From Schistocerca nitens (lineage: Eukaryota; Arthropoda; Insecta; Orthoptera; Acrididae), in contig NC_064619.1 in assembly GCF_023898315.1 (NCBI RefSeq), positions 302,350,150 to 302,414,149 on the forward strand: a stretch of DNA of 64,000 nt, read 5' to 3'. The translations under genes were made by a program, and so were the position numbers. The notes below the pieces were generated by a model. The model was not told the origin of the DNA. It did no database searches and was given only the letters and a program-made list of their open reading frames with translations. Shown here one piece after another: positions 21,623 to 31,693 of the stretch (position 1 is its first letter; every line of letters starts with the position of its first letter).

Positions 21623-23740
21623 GTAGTAGACCAAGGCCGGTGTGGCCCCACTCTCCATTGTTTCCAAATTTATTCAAGATGGCGGATTCAGGATGGCGAT
21701 GATAGATATGGCAATGTCACAATGATGTAATGGCAGGAAGTTCAAATTTTGGTGGGGAAATAGGTCAACTGGTCTACCTCCACTAACCAAACCCCTTCCC
21801 CCAGAAAATGGCGGGAAGTTCAAATTTCATATGGACAGTGCAGAACACCACAGTTACCTCCACCAACCTAAGAAGATGGCGGGAAAAAGGGCACTTGGGC
21901 TACCTCCACTAACCTAAGTCATCCGACTGCCACCTCTTCCTAGGAAATGGCTGGGAAAGAACTCAGCCTGTGCTGGATAGAATGGATGTAAGTCTGTATT
22001 TTCATTCTTTATTTAAACAATTTGAGGCAGTAGCTCCATCCCGTGTGTCCACCATGAGGTCCAGAGTCCAACTGACGTAGTAGACAGTACTGCCACCAGA
22101 GGGTGCTGTCGTCCATTCTGTGACGTAATTAAAGATGGCGGTCCTGGGGGGGGGGAATTGCGGGAAAATGACTCAGCCTTTGCTGGGCTGGTGGATAGGA
22201 TGGACGTAAGTCTTTATTTTCAGTCTTTATTTAAACAATTTGAGGCAGTAGCTCCATTCATTGTGTCCATCATGATGTCCGGACTCCAACCGGCCTAGTA
22301 CACAGTACTGCCACCAGAGTGTGTTTTCATCTCATGGCGGTTTGGCGGAAAAATGGCGGGAAAAAGAAATAATGCTGTACACTGATGTGTAGAGACCCAA
22401 ACAACTTGTAAATTGTCAAAATAAGGCATATAAAAGACTCTGCAAACACGCTTGCTGATCGTCAACTGTCAAAATCATGCATTGCACAGCCAACAGACCT
22501 GTTCACAAAATAATGCGACAGACACTAAAACAACTCGTAAATCATCGAAATAATGCATATATAATGCTCTACCATCAGGCTCACAACGCTTAAACAGCCG
22601 AAAATAATGCATTGCACAAACACTCAGTGCACGTAAAAAAAAACTTTCGAACCCCTCTACATATGGATACTGACATAACAGGTCATGCTGTAGAAATCTA
22701 TTCCAGAATAACATCGACTGCTTTCCCCCAATGATCCTAATGGGACATGCGTCTAGCTGTGCACATGTGCTTACCTACGCAGCATGGCTGACACATCGCA
22801 TTGAAATGCACGTGTGGCATCTCACCATCTAAAAGGTTCTCAATGTTATATGGACATCATATGGCTATGTAAAATAAGAGCGAAGTCCACCTCTTAAAAA
22901 TTGTAAAGTGTTGCAGAAATAGTTAATGACTGCTTTTGTAAGAGCTTTTGTGATATCTCAGCTTGTCTGCATGGAAATCCTTGTCCTAAAAGAACTTGTT
23001 TATGAAACACAGCGCAGAATAACGCCTAATGCATTCATCCTGATGGTCCTAACATGACACCCCGTCCATCATGTGTTACCCTTCCTGCTTTCAACAAACA
23101 TCGCCGAAACACAAATGTTATCACCTCTATGTAGAGGCCATGGCTCCTATGGACCCAGCACAAAGGACATCATGTGAATGAATGGAGCATTCTGATTGGC
23201 TCTTAGTGAATTTACCCACCAAATTACTGATGCTGCTGGTGTGGAAGCACTGTGCACCTTTTATTTTCTGCAGACAGCAAAAACTATTTTGTACAGATCG
23301 CCATATTGCACTGACAATTAAACCTTGCAAAGTGGCACACAGGTCGTCAAATTACACTGCTCTGCCACTGAGGACAAGAGCTTCAATATTAGAGCATGGA
23401 ACCGACCTCCAACCCAGCAATATATCACCGTGTACCGTGTCGATGTAGTAAACATACAATTTGTATCCTGCGCCATACAGAATCGCCCCTTGTACATCAT
23501 TCGTATAGCTATTGGCCGCAAGACACTCGTACATATTTAGCGAAGACACGCAACATAAGCACATGCACTGTAGGTATATTCCTCGCTGCACTAGATATTT
23601 CCCGCAAGATCAGGTGGTCATCCACCTCCGACATGTGACCAGAGCACCCTCAGTGGACTGAAGTCACTCTCAGAACTGGTCTGCAAATTCGGGGTCGGAG
23701 CCCCTCAGCACAAAAGCATTACTGCTTCCAGACCCGACCT
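21623..23740. repeat. Unclassified composite repeat with 218-bp and 129-bp direct repeats
   Basis: A ~170-bp block centred on TTTATTTAAACAATTTGAGG occurs at 22008 and 22226 (period 218). A second pair built on ACAACTTGTAAATTGTC and ACAACTCGTAAATCATC lies at 22401 and 22530 (period 129). AAGATGGCGG-type motifs (YY1/Pho-like) occur at 21667, 21875 and 22132. No protein-coding signal was found in any frame; the short ORFs here are not recognisable. Confidence 0.5.
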
Positions 23741-24149
23741 GCTTGCTTGCTTGCTTTTCTGCACCCATCTCCAAACTCTGGCATTGCAAGACATATGTAA
23801 TTTGGCATGGTTTGCCAGAATATCACACCTTTTTTCTTGGTACTTCTCGGTATCAAGCACATAGCAATATCAGTTGCATAGAAGTATCACTCGCACAACG
23901 TAATTCTGTACCTGACAAAACGAGCAAACATTAATCATGAATGAAGTGAGAGAGAGAATGGAAAGGAGAGTGCGAGATCTTAAATCTTATTAAAATTCCT
24001 TTTATAGTACACAATAAATTAGCAAATAGAAGCCAAAAATAACAAAGAATCCCTGCAATGCTAAGTGATATAGTTTTCCTAGATGGCTGGGAGACTCCTT
24101 ACAGGATGTTTGCTCACCTGGTGCAAATCTTTTTATCTGCCGCTATTCT

Positions 24150-24260
24150 GGCGACTAGCGTGTTGATGATGATGATGAAGTGATGACAACAACACACACA
24201 TATCCAGTCCTGATCGGAGAAAATCCTTCACCTGCCGGGACTCGACCTAGAGGCCTAATT
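24150..24260 (-). mobile_element. tRNA-derived SINE fragment
   Basis: The reverse strand reads a B-box-like GGTCGAGTCCCGGCAGG then a (TCA)n-containing tail, seen as GATGATGATGATGAAG on the + strand. I recognise this pattern as a locust SINE. The 5' head beyond 24260 has decayed. Confidence 0.45.
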
Positions 24261-24429
24261 TTTGAGTTTAGTGCCGCCACAATGTATGCGTTTGTCAAAT
24301 ATTCCGACGAATGCTTTTAAAATGCCATATTTCTCTGAAATGTGCTTTCTTTGATGCTATTCTAAAGAGATGCGCTAAATACTAATGTAAACAAACTATT
24401 ATTTTATTAAACCATTTTATATATTTTAT

Positions 24430-24616
24430 CGCCGGCCGGAGTAACCGAGCGTTTCTAGGCGTTACAGTCTGGAACCGCGCGACCGCTACTGTCGCAAGTT
24501 CGAATCCTGCCTCGGGCATGGATGTATGAGATTTCCTTAGGTTAGTTAGGTTTAAGTAGTTCTAAGTTCTAGGAGACTGATGACCTCAGAAGTTAAGTCC
24601 CATAGTGCTCAGAGCC
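24430..24616 (+). mobile_element. tRNA-derived SINE, 16-bp TSD
   Basis: Perfect flanking duplication ATTTTATATATTTTAT at 24414-24429 and 24617-24632. The head GCCGGCCGGAGTAACCGAGC holds the A box; the B box is AAGTTCGAATCC. The body has TTAGGTTAGTTAGGTTTAAG and ends AGTGCTCAGAGCC. Same family as copies at 37787, 49311, 49529 and 51401 (inverted). Confidence 0.9.
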
Positions 24617-24632
24617 ATTTTATATATTTTAT

Positions 24633-25240
24633 TGTAATTAAACATTTTTTGTTATTGTTATTGTCGTTATTGTTCTGTTGGAATTTGATCAACTTAGGAC
24701 CACGTGAAAGAGCTGAGTGATGAGGTCATAGACTTCTGTTTTGGTTCCCAATACTTCATTATTCTTGCTCGCTTTTGTTCTAATGTTTCTTCGTGTTCCT
24801 TCTCTCTTGTGCTTTCTTCTGGAAACACTTGACATTGTATCTTTTCCCTCAAGCAATGTTTGTTTTCTATGTCTTTGTACTTTATTAGCAACTCCTGTAG
24901 ATCTTTCTTAGCTGTTAGAAACCATGAAATTTGAGTTTTTTCATTCATATAAAGGAATCTGAATATTTTTAAGCCTCTTGTTATTCATTATTTTTAAGTG
25001 GCCCTAAAATGTAATTCTCGCTTGATCTTTTATCTACAATATTCTCAGTTTTTTGATACACCTCCTTGTTGCTTCTCAATATCCAAATCCCATTTTCATA
25101 TTCTGGAGCCATTTTTTTCGAATTATTCTTCTTTCTTTGTTTTTCACATTAATTAAGTGATGGCTGTGGTTATGAAGAGACGTGATGATGCATAAAGGTA
25201 TTCGGTTTTAATCACAGCATTGTAATGCCACAGTTTTGTG
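24633..25240 (-). mobile_element. LINE 3' end remnant
   Basis: On the - strand, scattered frames give KTEYLYASSRLFITTAIT, then ENIVD-like and GHLKIMNNKRLKNIQ patterns, and an 84-residue frame (24948-24694) with KTQISWFLTAKKDLQELLIK. This order matches the C-terminal (post-palm) region of insect LINE RT polyproteins. An (AAC/AAT)n tail lies at 24645-24675. Degenerate and non-functional. Confidence 0.5.
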
Positions 25241-25565
25241 TTAATAGATAAAGAGTCTTCATTTTACTGTTATTTGTTATTTGGAATGCCATTTCCATTT
25301 TTTTGGCTGAATTTATGTTAGCTGTCCTGAGCAAGCTGGTTTACTTCTCTCAAGTATTTCAGTTCTGAAACTTTATTTTTCCTCATTTTGATTCTATAAA
25401 TTTTGGCGCACTTTTAACGTTGTTCATGTCTACGATTTTCTTAAACGAAAATTTTAATCTAGTTTTTCTGTTATCTCTTGGAGAATGTTTATCTGTTTCG
25501 CTGCATCTTGTTATTATTAAAGTCATAGGAATCTGTGGCACATTAGGAGTGGGATTAATATTTCA

Positions 25566-25619
25566 GGATGGGGGGGCGGATGGTGGGGGGGGGCGGAGGG
25601 TGGGGGGGGGGGCGGGCAG
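25566..25619 (+). repeat. G-rich block with quadruplex potential
   Basis: Runs of 7, 9, 3 and 11 G separated by short A/C/T spacers on the + strand. It meets the simple four-tract rule for a G-quadruplex. The rest of 25.25-25.95 kb shows no gene. Confidence 0.7.
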
Positions 25620-25949
25620 TAAGAAACGGTGACCCCTCAGCATCGGACCCATGATCCGCGCCTGAATGCAATGGGCAATGTTAGCGGTGTACGGCAGTAT
25701 GTCCCCGCGTATCACACCATCAGTAGCTGCCAATGTGTTGGACATTCAGATATACGGCAGCACTGTGTTAGGGAAGTACATCCCACACTTCCTGCCGAAT
25801 CGTGCTGCTCGGAATTTGCTTCTTCTACTCATATAATACTGTATAATAGAAATAACCCGATGAGTTATAGATCCACACTACTGACATCTATTTGGAGCAG
25901 GATTTTGCAACATTTACGATGTTCCAACAGTATGAAATACCTTGCAGAC

Positions 25950-27340
25950 ATAAACAGCACAGATTCAGAAAATTTCGATCTTACATGACATGACTGGATC
26001 TTTATTCATACAAAGTTTCTGAGTGCTGTCGACAGGGGTCTCAAGTTGGTTCCATATTTCTAGATTTCAATTAGGCTTTGGCAGCGTTCCTCATAAGCAG
26101 CTTCTAATCTAATAGCGTGCCTACGGAATATCATCTCAGTGCAATTGGATTTGAGATTTCCTGTCAGTAGTTACTGACGGGAGTCATCTAGCGAATGTGA
26201 AATGATTCCTCCAAGGAAGTGTTATAGGTCACTGCCGTTCGTAATGTATATAAATGATTTAAGATACCTCTACGATTGTTTTCAGAGGATGCTGTCGCCT
26301 CCAGTCAAGCAAAAAATCAAAATGAGTTGTTAAATGGTTTAGACAAGATGTATTTATGGTGAGGAAAATAGCAATTGAAACAAAAAAAAGTGAGGTCCTC
26401 CACGTGAGTAGCAATAAGTTGCGTTAAATCTCACTTACAAAATAATTCACACAAATTTAAAAGTTACCTACTCAAATAACATCTAGGGGTACAGTTGCGA
26501 AAAACTTAAATCGAAATGATCACATAGAAGGTGTTTTAAGTCCTCTGCTCTTCGCAATCTATATAAACAATTCAAGAGATCTCTTCGATTGTTCACAGAG
26601 GGTGCTGTCGTTTTCAGTCTAGCAAAGTCATCAGAAAATCAAAATGGGTTGTTAAACTGTGTAGACAAGATACTTGCAAGGTGCGGTAAGTGGCAATTTC
26701 ACCTAAATAATAAAAAATGTGTAAGGTGCTCCAAATCAGTACTAAAAAGTTGCGTTAGATTACGCTTACATGACAAATCAAACAAATTTTAAAACTTTCA
26801 ATTAAAATAATACCTACAGATTACGATTACGAAGAAATTAAACCGAAAAAAGCATATAGAAAATGTTGTGGGGGAATATGAATCGCAGATTGAATTTTTA
26901 TTGGAAAATACTTACAAGACGCAAGAGCTCTACTAAAGAGACTGCCTACACTACGCTTGTGCTTTCTCTTCTGGAGAACTGCTATGCAGTATGGGGTCCT
27001 TACCAGATGGGATTGATGCAGGACATGAAAAAAGTTCTAAGAAGCGCAACTCACGTTATCGCGAAACACTGTAGTAGTGGATACAGTGTCAGGGATAAGA
27101 TAAGTTAGTTGGGGTGGCAATAAATACAGTAAAGGCTTTTTTCGATGCAGTGAAATTTTTTCAGGAAATTTCAATCACCAGCTTTCTGCTCCGATTGCGA
27201 AAATATTTTATTGACTCCCAGAAGACAGGGAGAAACGAGCATTCTAATAAAATAAGAGAGCTCAGGGGTCGCACGGAAATATTTCAATGTTCACGTTTCC
27301 TACAGGTTATTCGCTAGAGGAACAATGGAGAAATAATCTG
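25950..27340 (+). mobile_element. Jockey/CR1-like LINE remnants (two RT pieces)
   Basis: Around 26200-26350 and again 26530-26790 the sequence repeats the RT palm neighbourhood. The second reads VLSPLLFAIYINNSRDLFD, matching Val-Leu-Gly-Pro-Leu-Leu-Phe-x-x-Tyr-Ile-Asn-Asp. The first is the same segment more decayed, so two fragments of the same family lie side by side. From 26863 the frame gives LSLLENCYAVWGPYQMGL and MKKVLRSATHVIA, the typical thumb/C-terminal region. Many stops. Inactive. Confidence 0.6.
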
Positions 27341-27401
27341 CCAAAAATTTAAGTGTGAAGTAGAGAGTCTGATGTACAGGGTGTTTCAAAAAGGACTTTA
27401 C

Positions 27402-27640
27402 CGAGCGAGGTGGCGCAGTGGCTAGTACACTGGACTCTCATTCGGGAGGACACGGTTCAATCCCGTGTCCGGCCATCCTGATTTAGGTTTACCGTGATTT
27501 CCCTAAACCGCTCCAGGCAAATGCCGGGATGGTTCCTTCGAAAAGGCACGGCCGACTTCCTCCCCCGTCCTTTCTTAATCCGACGAGACCGATGACCTTG
27601 CTGTCTGGTCTCCTCCCCCAAAACAACACAACCCCAAAAT
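27402..27640 (+). mobile_element. tRNA-derived SINE inside the mariner terminal repeat
   Basis: TSD GGACTTTAC at 27393-27401 and 27641-27649 lies within the mariner end. The head CGAGCGAGGTGGCGCAGTGG has the A box (TGGCGCAGTGG); the B box is GGTTCAATCCC. A second copy of this family is at 37030. Confidence 0.85.
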
Positions 27641-27722
27641 GGACTTTACAACTTTGAAAATTCATATAAATTAATTCGTAGTGCCTACAGAGGTGATTGT
27701 AGTATCGATTTGTAGAGAAATA

Positions 27723-29154
27723 CACTCCTGGAAATTGAAATAAGAACACCGTGAATTCATTGTCCCAGGAAGGGGAAACTTTATTGACACATTCCTGGGG
27801 TCAGATACATCACATGATCACACTGACAGAACCACAGGCACATAGACACAGGCAACAGAGCATGCACAATGTCGGCACTAGTACAGTGTATATCCACCTT
27901 TCGCAGCAATGCAGGCTGCTATTCTCCCATGGAGACGATCGTAGAGATGCTGGATGTAGTCCTGTGGAACGGCTTGCCATGCCATTTCCACCTGGCGCCT
28001 CAGTTGGACCAGCGTTCGTGCTGGACGTGCAGACCGCGTGAGACGACGCTTCATCCAGTCCCAAACATGCTCAATGGGGGACAGATCCGGAGATCTTGCT
28101 GGCCAGGGTAGTTGACTTACACCTTCTAGAGCACGTTGGGTGGCACGGGATACATGCGGACGTGCATTGTCCTGTTGGAACAGCAAGTTCCCTTGCCGGT
28201 CTAGGAATAGTAGAACGATGGGTTCGATGACGGTTTGGATGTACCGTGCACTATTCAGTGTCCCCTCGACGATCACCAGTGGTGTACGGCCAGTGTAGGA
28301 GATCGCTCCCCACACCATGATGCCGGGTGTTGGCCCTGTGTGCCTCGGTCGTATGCAGTCCTGATTGTGGCGCTCACCTGCACGGCGCCAAACACGCATA
28401 CGACCATCATTGGCACCAAGGCAGAAGCGACTCTCATCGCTGAAGACGACACGTCTCCATTCGTCCCTCCATTCACGCCTGTCGCGACACCACTGGAGGC
28501 GGGCTGCACGATGTTGGGGCGTGAGCGGAAGACGGCCTAACGGTGTGCGGGACCGTAGCCCAGCTTCATGGAGACGGTTGCGAATGGTCCTCGCCGATAC
28601 CCCAGGAGCAACAGTGTCCCTAATTTGCTGGGAAGTGGCGGTGCGGTCCCCTACGGCACTGCGTAGGATCCTACGGTCTTGGCGTGCATCCGTGCGTCGC
28701 TGCGGTCCGGTCCCAGGTCGACGGGCACGTGCACCTTCCGCCGACCACTGGCGACAACATCGATGTACTGTGGAGACCTCACGCCCCACGTGTTGAGCAA
28801 TTCGGCGGTACGTCCACCCGGCCTCCCGCATGCCCACTATACGCCCTCGCTCAAAGTCCGTCAACTGCACATACGGTTCACGTCCACGCTGTCGCGGCAT
28901 GCTACCAGTGTTAAAGACTGCGATGGAGCTCCGTATGCCACGGCAAACTGGCAGACACTGACGGCGGCGGTGCACAAATGCTGCGCAGCTAGCGCCATTC
29001 GACGGCCAACACCGCGGTTCCTGGTGTGTCCGCTGTGCCGTGCGTGTGATCATTGCTTGTACAGCCCTCTCGCAGTGTCCGGAGCAAGTATGGTGGGTCT
29101 GACACACCGGTGTCAATGTGTTCTTTTTTCCATTTCCAGGAGTGTACATCAAGT
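27723..29154 (-). mobile_element. Complete Tc1-like transposon, 1432 bp
   Basis: TA duplications at 27721-27722 and 29155-29156. Inverted ends are CACTCCTGGAAATTGAAATA and, on the other strand, CACTCCTGGAAATGGAAAAA. It contains one uninterrupted transposase. It is the most intact DNA transposon in the window and sits inside the mariner's leader region. Confidence 0.95.
27878..28900 (-). CDS. Tc1-like transposase, intact (340 aa)
   Basis: This cut-and-paste enzyme binds its element's terminal repeats and inserts at TA. The start was chosen at Met 28900 (MPRQRGREPYVQLTDFERGR), because upstream in-frame codons run out through the terminal repeat. The N-terminal paired-like HTH has GWTYRRIAQHVGREVSTVHR and a second HTH ATSQQIRDTVAPGVSARTI. 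Catalytic triad: Asp in VVFSDESRF, Asp in LLFQQDNARPHV, Glu in RSPDLSPIEHVWDWM, in DD34E spacing. A GRMRVWRRAGER and MVWGAISYTG segment lies between. Length is normal for the family and there is no stop or frameshift, so it may still be active. GC-rich relative to its flanks. Confidence 0.93.
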   Translation of the reverse strand: MPRQRGREPYVQLTDFERGRIVGMREAGWTYRRIAQHVGREVSTVHRCCRQWSAEGARARRPGTGPQRRTDARQDRRILRSAVGDRTATSQQIRDTVAPGVSARTIRNRLHEAGLRSRTPLGRLPLTPQHRAARLQWCRDRREWRDEWRRVVFSDESRFCLGANDGRMRVWRRAGERHNQDCIRPRHTGPTPGIMVWGAISYTGRTPLVIVEGTLNSARYIQTVIEPIVLLFLDRQGNLLFQQDNARPHVSRATQRALEGVSQLPWPARSPDLSPIEHVWDWMKRRLTRSARPARTLVQLRRQVEMAWQAVPQDYIQHLYDRLHGRIAACIAAKGGYTLY

Positions 29155-29219
29155 TTTGTCTCGCGTAGTTCACTAGCGCCGAATCGCACCGTAAGGAGCG
29201 CTAGCGGCAGTTGCGTTTA

Positions 29220-30244
29220 CAGATTGATTTCACCGGACCCAAGTGTGCTAGCAGTGTGTTTTGGTTTGAAGAATCGAAGCCGGCGGCATCAGTCCAATGT
29301 AATTGCCATACGCTAAAGATCCTCCTAGTAGGCCTACAGTTCATGAGTGGCATACATGTTTTATAGAAACAAAGTGCTCGGTAAGACATGGGATATCATT
29401 AGGTCGTCCAAGCATATCTGACGACATCGCTGAGCGAGTGAGACACGTTTTGTCAGCAGCCCTACGAAATCGACTCGACGTGCGTCTCATGAACTGCAAA
29501 TCCCACATAGGACTGTTTGGCATGTGTTGGGAAACAGTTTGCATTTGAAACCGTAAATATTGACGACCGTACAAGACACTGATAAAATTGCTCGCAAAAA
29601 CTTCTGTGCGGATATGTTAAATCGATTACTTGAGGATAACCATTTCTTGGACAAAATCATCTTTTCTGACGAGTCGACTTTTCACTTAAGTGGCAAGGTT
29701 AACATATACAACTGTAGGATTTGGGGCAGAGAAAATCGACATCAAACATTACAACATGTTCGTCATAGCCCTTAAGTGAACGTTTTTTTGTGCACTGAGC
29801 AAGAACAAAGTGTTTTTCGTGGCAGAACCATCAATAGGATAGTGTACCTGGATATGTTACAACAATTTTTGATAGCACAGTTCGATGAGGATGACCAAGG
29901 ACGAAATGTTCACTCCATGCAAGATGGTGAACCACCCCACTACCTGGCTGACGTCTGGCATTTTCTCAATGAGCACTTTCCAGGTCAATGGATTGGCCGT
30001 GATACGCCGATTGCATGGCCCCGACTTTCCCTAGATCTGACACCACTCGATTTTTTTGTGGGGATTCATCAAGGGTATCGTGTTTGTACCTACTGTGCCG
30101 GCTTCTCTGCCTGAACTCAGAGCAAGAGTTTACGCCGCCACTGAACAAGTTACACCTGCAATGCTACAGCGAGTTTGGGAAGAAATTGATTTCCATTGGG
30201 ATGTGTGCAGGATAACCAACGGAAGCCACATACAACATCTTTAG
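29220..30244 (+). pseudogene. Mariner-like transposase, decayed
   Basis: Readable pieces in order: HQSNVIAIR and the HTH end GISLGRPSISDDIAERVRHV; then DKIIFSDESTFHLSGKVNIY (first Asp), IVYLDMLQQFLIAQF, VHSMQDGEPPHYLADVW (second Asp), LSLDLTPLDFFVG (third Asp) and AMLQRVWEEIDF near the stop at 30244. The D-D34-D type places it with mariner rather than Tc1. At least four stops or shifts, including one at 29773-29775. The upstream part is separated from the promoter end by the Tc1 insertion. Confidence 0.8.
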
Positions 30245-30429
30245 TTCAAGGTAAAAAAATCTTGATGTGTTTCCCTACAAAATATCACTAAAACCAGTTC
30301 TATAGATTCGTTCAATAAATTTATATGAATTTTTAAAGTTGTAAAGAGCTTTTTGAAACACTCTGTGTGTATACCCCGTCACCCTGAAAAGTTTCGAGGA
30401 TGGATTAGTAAATAATAGAGAAACGGTAA

Positions 30430-31691
30430 TATGGCGGTTGTAATGAATGCTTCAGGTGTTCTACATAGTCTTCCCACCTTGAGCGCAACGCATAGAACGT
30501 TAATACAGCCCTGTGAAACTGCCAGAAAAGTTCTTCTTTGGGGTGTCATTCATTTCGTGCTTCACATTGCCTTGAATGTCGGTTACGTCGTACAAAGTGT
30601 TGGTTGTTCATGAGAATTCCAACACATTGTAGTTTTGTGGTGCTTTATATTTATAACAGCAAGCCTCGTCACCCTTAGTGATTCCCTACAGAAAGGAAAT
30701 GTCCACGCCTTGCATTTCAACCCAGTCGCCGCGGTCGTCCACGCATCGTTGTTTTTCTTCGGGAGTCAATGTCTGCGGGAAAAACTTTGCGCACCCTTTT
30801 CTCTTCTTCAAAACATCCTGGAAAGTGTCTGAACATTTGCTTTAGAGATGTTGCTCCACTGCGATTTGTTACACAGTAATGCTGACACACTGCGATCGTA
30901 TGACCATCGCTTATACCGGGTGATCAAAAAGTCAGTATAAATTTGAAAACTGAATAAATCACAGAATAATGTAGATAGAGAGGTACAAATTGACATACAT
31001 GCTTGGATTGACATGGGGTTTTATTAGAACCAAACAAAATAGAAAAGTTCACAAAATGACCGACAGATAGCGCTGTATCTGATCAGAATAGGAATCACAG
31101 CTCACAGTAAGACAAACCAAAGATGATGTTCTTTACAGGAAATGCTCAATATGTCCACCATCAATAGCTGTAGTCGAAGGATAATGTGAACAGCACTGTA
31201 AAGCATGTCCGGATTTATGGTGAGGCATTGGCGTCGAATGTTGTCTTTCAGCATCCCTAGAGATGTCGGTCGATCACGATGCACTTGCGACTTCAGGTAA
31301 CCCCAAAGCCAATAATTGCACGGACTGAGGTCTGGGGACCTGGGAGGCCAATCGTGACGAAAGTGGCGGCTGAGCACACGATCATCACCAAACGACGAGC
31401 GCAAGAGATCTTTCACGTGACTAGCAATTTTTTTTGGTTCTAATAAAACCCCATGTCATTCCAAGCATGTGTGTCAATTTTTACCTCTCTATCTACATTA
31501 TTCCGTGGTTTATTAAGTTTTCAAATTTATACTGACTTTTTGATTACCCGGTACTTCCTGATCACAACTGGCTGGTCGAAGGCACATCTCCTGTTTACAC
31601 ATGAAGTTAAAGGTTCCACCGCAGTTACTGCGCTGACATCTTCTTATATGCCAGGAATAAAATATGTCTCGGAACGCTACATTCTCTGAAA
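30430..31691 (-). mobile_element. Mariner-like relic split by a MITE
   Basis: On the - strand, outside the MITE, pieces read QWSNISKANVQTLSRMFQDV, CAKFFPQTLTPEEKQRCVDD and a GDEACCYKY-like first-Asp segment (about 30830-30640). C-terminal-like pieces YDVTDIQGNVKHEMND lie near 30590. The central catalytic domain is largely deleted. Ends are not resolved. Confidence 0.5.
30916..31551 (-). mobile_element. Non-autonomous mariner with 116-bp inverted repeats
   Basis: TA duplications at 30914-30915 and 31552-31553. Arms 30916-31031 and 31436-31551 are near-perfect inverted copies, starting CCGGGTGATCAAAAAGTCAG. The 400-bp middle keeps only a transposase C-terminal fragment on the - strand (31416-31102) with HDWPPRSPDLSPCNYWLWGY and the final catalytic Asp/Asn region. 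Internal deletion has removed the N-terminal and first catalytic parts. Confidence 0.85.
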
Positions 31692-31693
31692 TA

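Larger units (their letters stand above)
27377..30365 (+). mobile_element. Mariner-like element hosting a SINE and a Tc1
   Basis: Ends CAGGGTGTTTCAAAAAGG (left) and, inverted on the right, CAGAGTGTTTCAAAAAGC match over about 48 bases. TA precedes the left end; the right flank has TG, presumably mutated. Removing the SINE with its duplication and the Tc1 with its TA leaves about 1.3 kb, the normal mariner size. The order of events is therefore mariner first, SINE and Tc1 later. Confidence 0.85.

Noticed and set aside
28901-29173. Upstream extension of the Tc1 transposase to a Met at 29173
   Set aside because: It would start outside the transposon and translate through the terminal repeat; the family starts MPRQRG at 28900.
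28235-29176. Several 80-165 codon + strand frames across the Tc1 at 27.7-29.2 kb
   Set aside because: They are antisense to the intact transposase, and their length comes from its high GC content. No domain is recognisable.
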